This document shows positions 58,799-61,148 of a stretch of 61,148 nucleotides of DNA, one piece after another. Under the pieces are notes generated by a model. That model saw only the letters and a program-made list of their open reading frames with translations, searched no databases and was not told the DNA's origin. Location: contig NZ_CBYL010000021.1 in assembly GCF_000577335.1 (NCBI RefSeq), positions 1 to 61,148 on the forward strand, given 5' to 3'. Position 1 is the first letter of the stretch; each line of letters opens with the position of its first letter. The stretch is from Faecalispora jeddahensis (GTDB lineage Bacteria; Bacillota; Clostridia; Oscillospirales; Acutalibacteraceae). Both the position numbers and the translations under genes were made by a program.

Positions 58799-59172
58799 AT
58801 CCTCCTATTGCCTGCCGTCTACCCCGAAGGTGACGGTCAGAAAGCCTTTGTTTTCCTGCGGTTTCTCTGATTTCGACCACCCCGGCTGTGACAAACCCGC
58901 AATCCGACCACCTCATGGGGAAGTGCGAAAAACGCCCAGCACTGCTGGGCGAAGTGGGCGGCGGGCGGTCGCTTGCGACCACCTGCCTTTCTCCTGCTCT
59001 TTTTTCGACCGTGGAGACTGCTGGATTTGGGGTGCAGAGAGCCTTTTCCCAACGCTCGCACAAAGCCCTCACGTTGCCGTTTAGAGTGGGATGGGTGCAT
59101 GGATGCCACACCGCCTGTCAAAGCGGCACACAGGGGCGAACAGGGGGCAACGCTGGGGGACGGGCATGCGCC
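58799..59172. other. Candidate origin of transfer (oriT)
   Basis: 374 bp without a gene, upstream of the mob operon. It holds two strong inverted repeats (CGCCCAG/CTGGGCG near 58935-58953; GGTCGC/GCGACC near 58966-58981) and a strand-biased G-rich tract (GGGGCGAACAGGGGGCAACG near 59132-59151). Position next to the ribbon-helix-helix/relaxase genes is the usual place for oriT. The nick site cannot be assigned. Confidence 0.55.
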
Positions 59173-59439
59173 TTAATGTGCCGCCCTGTCCTGTGTGCCA
59201 TCAGCGGCAGGAGCAGATTTCTCTTTTTCTTTTTGCTTTTTGGGCGAAGCGGTGGCGGGAGCATCCTCGCAGCCCTCGTCAATATATTCCCGGACGGAAG
59301 ACGGAACGTATTTTTCATAGAGCTTCTGCAAGGAATCGCAGAGCTCCTGTGTGAGATCCGCATCCTTTTTCTCCATGTAGCGTTTCACCGCACGGAGCTT
59401 TTCGCCGTCCATTTGCACGGTAATGCTTTCTTTTTTCAT
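59173..59439 (-). CDS. DUF6103-like small ICE protein
   Basis: 88 residues. A short beta strand plus helices (ESITVQMDGEKLRAVKRYME), then LTQELCDSLQKLYEKYVPSS and a charged, disordered tail. Resembles small RHH-like proteins coded next to oriT in Clostridia ICEs; DNA binding is likely but not proven. Confidence 0.7.
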   Translation of the reverse strand: MKKESITVQMDGEKLRAVKRYMEKKDADLTQELCDSLQKLYEKYVPSSVREYIDEGCEDAPATASPKKQKEKEKSAPAADGTQDRAAH

Positions 59440-59453
59440 GCTGAGTGTCCTCC

Positions 59454-59828
59454 TTAAAATCGAAATCCCATAAAGGTGAAGCCGGGTTCCAGCTCCGGTT
59501 CCTGCCCGGTGAATTCGGGAATGTCAGCAAAAAGCTGGCTGTATTCCGCGACCTTACTCTTGCCGAGCGAGGTAAAGTTGCCGTCATAGGTGGTGTCGCA
59601 GACAAAAAACGGACCGCAGATAATGTCCGCGCCCAGCCGCCTGTTGGGCGGCATTCCGTTTATTTTGCCTTCCTCATTGCAGACGGCAACGCAGCCGTTG
59701 GGAAAGCTGATGCATTCAATCAGGCCGCCCACCTCCGCCTGCAGGCTGGCAAGGTCATTTTGAATTTCCTTGACATGGGGCGCCTGCCCCGGCTCAATTT
59801 TGAGTACCTTAATCTTGTTCTCACGCAT
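59454..59828 (-). CDS. DUF3846-like ICE protein
   Basis: 124 residues. Characteristic pattern: VLKIEPGQAPHVKEIQNDLA, LQAEVGGLIECISFP, VAVCNEEGKINGMPPNRRLG and IICGPFFVCDTTYDGNF. DUF3846 proteins occur widely in phages and ICEs; function unknown, possibly anti-defence. Between the murein hydrolase and DUF6103 genes. Confidence 0.82.
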   Translation of the reverse strand: MRENKIKVLKIEPGQAPHVKEIQNDLASLQAEVGGLIECISFPNGCVAVCNEEGKINGMPPNRRLGADIICGPFFVCDTTYDGNFTSLGKSKVAEYSQLFADIPEFTGQEPELEPGFTFMGFRF

Positions 59829-59852
59829 AAAATCAGCCCTTCCTTCTTAAAT

Positions 59853-61148
59853 TTATGGTAGATAATTTCTCGGATTTTGCTTCACACCGTTCACCCGCAC
59901 CTCAAAGTGCAGATGGTTTCCGGTGCTGCGCCCGGTGGAACCCACCTTGGCAACGGTTTCCCCGGCTTTCACGGTTTGCCCCTCACGGACGAGAATCTCA
60001 GAGCAGTGACCGTATAAGGTGACCAGCCCGCCGCCGTGGTCAATGGTGAGATAATAGCCGTAGCCGGTGCTGCCATAGACTACGGTTTTCACTGTTCCCG
60101 CCTGTGCCGCACGGATGGAGGTGCCTTTCGATGCGCCGAGATCAATACCGGAATGCCCCGCCCACTCGCCGGTGAGCGGGTCCGTCCTGCCGCCGAATTC
60201 AGAGGTCACCATGGAGCGCCAGTTCTTACCCAGCGGAGAAATCAAGCCGGAGGCGGAGGCTTCCGGCGCTTCCGCGTAGGGTCTTGCGTACAGCACCTGC
60301 TTGCCGGAATCGAACAAATCCCGGTAGACGACCTGTCCTTTCGAGGAGGATGCGTCCACCACCTTGCCGTCCCCGGCGTAGATGCCAACGTGGCTAATGT
60401 TCATGAAGCGGTCGTTGGGCTTGTGGCTCCAGAACACCAAATCTCCGGGAGCAAGGCTGGATTTTGGAATCGTCAGCCCGTTGTCCACGCAGTATTTGCC
60501 CTGCGCCGCAGCCGTGCCAGGCGGATTTACCCCCAGCTTTTTGTACACCCACTGTACAAGATAGCTGCAGTCGGTGTAGCTGCCCTGTCCTCGAAGCTTC
60601 TGCGAATACGGGTCTCCAAGGCGGGAAAGCCCCAGCCGGACAGCCTGTGCACCCGCTTCTCCGACAGGCAAATCGGAATAAAAACCGTCCATCTGATCCG
60701 GCGTCCAGTCCTCCCACAGCCCGGAATTGTCATCTTCCATGGGCGCGCCGGTGCCATATCGGGCGCGGTAATAGATTTCATTGGCGTTGGCCTGATCCTC
60801 ATAAGTGACGGCTCTGCCGAACAGCGCGCGGATGTTGTTGTAGACAGCGGGCAGAGAGGTGATGGGTACGGCTACGGTATAGGTTTCTTCCGAGGTGGTG
60901 CCGTCGCCGTTCTCCACGGTGCGGGTGCGTTCCTCATACGTCACAAAGCAGTCCACATAGCGCCGGTGTTCCAGTCGGGAGGGGGACGCTGCGCCGAAGA
61001 ACAGAGAATAAAAAATTGCCTTGACCCGGTAATTGTCAAGGCTGTCGCCGTCCTCCATCTCTGCGTTCACGTTATCGATGGCATTGTCTATGAGGGTGAA
61101 GCTCTGGCGCATATCCCCGATGTATTCCCGGTACTCCGCAGGCATACT
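59853..61148 (-). CDS. Bifunctional conjugation murein hydrolase, NlpC/P60 plus M23 (5' end outside window)
   Basis: 430 residues visible; the frame is open at the right edge. After an N-terminal region (about 1-165, probably behind a membrane anchor outside the window) comes NlpC/P60: catalytic Cys in YTDCSYLVQW, His in ISHVGIYAGDGK. Then an M23 metallopeptidase: HSGIDLGAS, YGHCSE and HLHFEV motifs. It locally opens peptidoglycan for the transfer channel. The usual order in related ICEs is the reverse or only one domain; both here are complete. Confidence 0.92.
   Translation of the reverse strand, partial: SMPAEYREYIGDMRQSFTLIDNAIDNVNAEMEDGDSLDNYRVKAIFYSLFFGAASPSRLEHRRYVDCFVTYEERTRTVENGDGTTSEETYTVAVPITSLPAVYNNIRALFGRAVTYEDQANANEIYYRARYGTGAPMEDDNSGLWEDWTPDQMDGFYSDLPVGEAGAQAVRLGLSRLGDPYSQKLRGQGSYTDCSYLVQWVYKKLGVNPPGTAAAQGKYCVDNGLTIPKSSLAPGDLVFWSHKPNDRFMNISHVGIYAGDGKVVDASSSKGQVVYRDLFDSGKQVLYARPYAEAPEASASGLISPLGKNWRSMVTSEFGGRTDPLTGEWAGHSGIDLGASKGTSIRAAQAGTVKTVVYGSTGYGYYLTIDHGGGLVTLYGHCSEILVREGQTVKAGETVAKVGSTGRSTGNHLHFEVRVNGVKQNPRNYLP

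Larger units (their letters stand above)
21300..61148. mobile_element. Integrative and conjugative element (right end outside the window)
   Basis: Conjugation genes (relaxase, VirD4, TOPRIM/primase-like, murein hydrolase), an excisionase-like protein, three tandem serine recombinases and small ICE-specific proteins (DUF4314, DUF3846, DUF6103 types) belong to the Tn1549/Tn916-related elements of Clostridia. The envelope cargo at 31.3-50.9 kb separates the recombination module from the transfer module. The left boundary is approximate. The VirB4-like ATPase and other channel genes must lie beyond the right edge. Confidence 0.85.

Overview
The window looks like a Clostridia (Firmicutes) chromosome, probably an Oscillospirales or Ruminococcaceae-type anaerobe. 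The evidence is strong AGGAGG ribosome binding sites, phage genes of the YqaJ/RecT/Spo0A-C type, a Tn1549-like conjugative backbone, tandem large serine recombinases and a clostridial-type c-di-GMP riboswitch. No tRNA, rRNA or CRISPR array was seen. Family names come from recognising motifs by eye; no database search was run.

Layout. (1) 1-2264 is chromosomal backbone: the 3' part of a SulP anion transporter and a membrane-protein pseudogene broken by three frameshifts. (2) 2261-14740 is a decayed prophage: a truncated tyrosine integrase, a broken immunity region, an early replication/recombination block (yqaJ, recT, DnaD-like, DnaJ-like, rusA), several inverted single-gene insertions, a DNA methylase pseudogene, a 29-codon terminase remnant and a holin. 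All capsid and tail genes are gone. At least nine loci carry frameshifts, in-frame stops or deletions, and three genes have ATA where ATG is expected. (3) 14777-17990 encodes a secreted papain-like protease, a lipoprotein and a BspA-type leucine-rich-repeat surface protein. (4) 18062-21143 is an arsenic operon, arsR-arsD-arsA-arsC, with its promoter/operator but no arsB or acr3 permease. (5) From about 21.3 kb to the right edge is an integrative and conjugative element (ICE), incomplete on the right. Its left module holds small ICE proteins, a metallophosphoesterase with an amber codon, three tandem serine recombinases (the middle one lacking the catalytic domain), MazF and a sigma-like factor. 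Its right module holds an excisionase-like protein, VirD4, a TOPRIM/primase-like protein, a relaxase with Sel1 repeats, a ribbon-helix-helix accessory protein, a candidate oriT, and an NlpC/P60-M23 murein hydrolase.

Between the two ICE modules (31.3-50.9 kb) lies a cargo island that reads as one envelope-lipid and glycolipid remodelling system. It has two OmpR-type two-component systems, DedA and TVP38 (VTT) proteins, a Wzx/MATE-like flippase, a purple-acid-phosphatase-like lipoprotein, a zinc phospholipase C-like protein, two GT4 glycosyltransferases, a zinc-ribbon membrane protein, an ABC-2 exporter with an accessory surface protein, a PAP2 phosphatase, a GT2-GtrA fusion, a phosphodiester glycosidase, a PepSY protein and an EamA transporter.

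Reading the intergenic DNA gives a candidate circuit. AGTTTAAC direct repeats 22 bp apart, each followed 10 bp later by a -10 box, lie in front of both operons flanking the first two-component system. TCTCAT-like repeats at 11-bp spacing, also 10 bp before a -10 box, lie in front of three promoters around the second one. A GEMM-I c-di-GMP riboswitch with its own terminator sits at the island edge. A shared 18-nt leader motif forms hairpins that would hide the Shine-Dalgarno sequence of both the sigma-like gene and virD4. The two-component wiring and the shared conjugation-gene leader are the most promising undescribed observations here.
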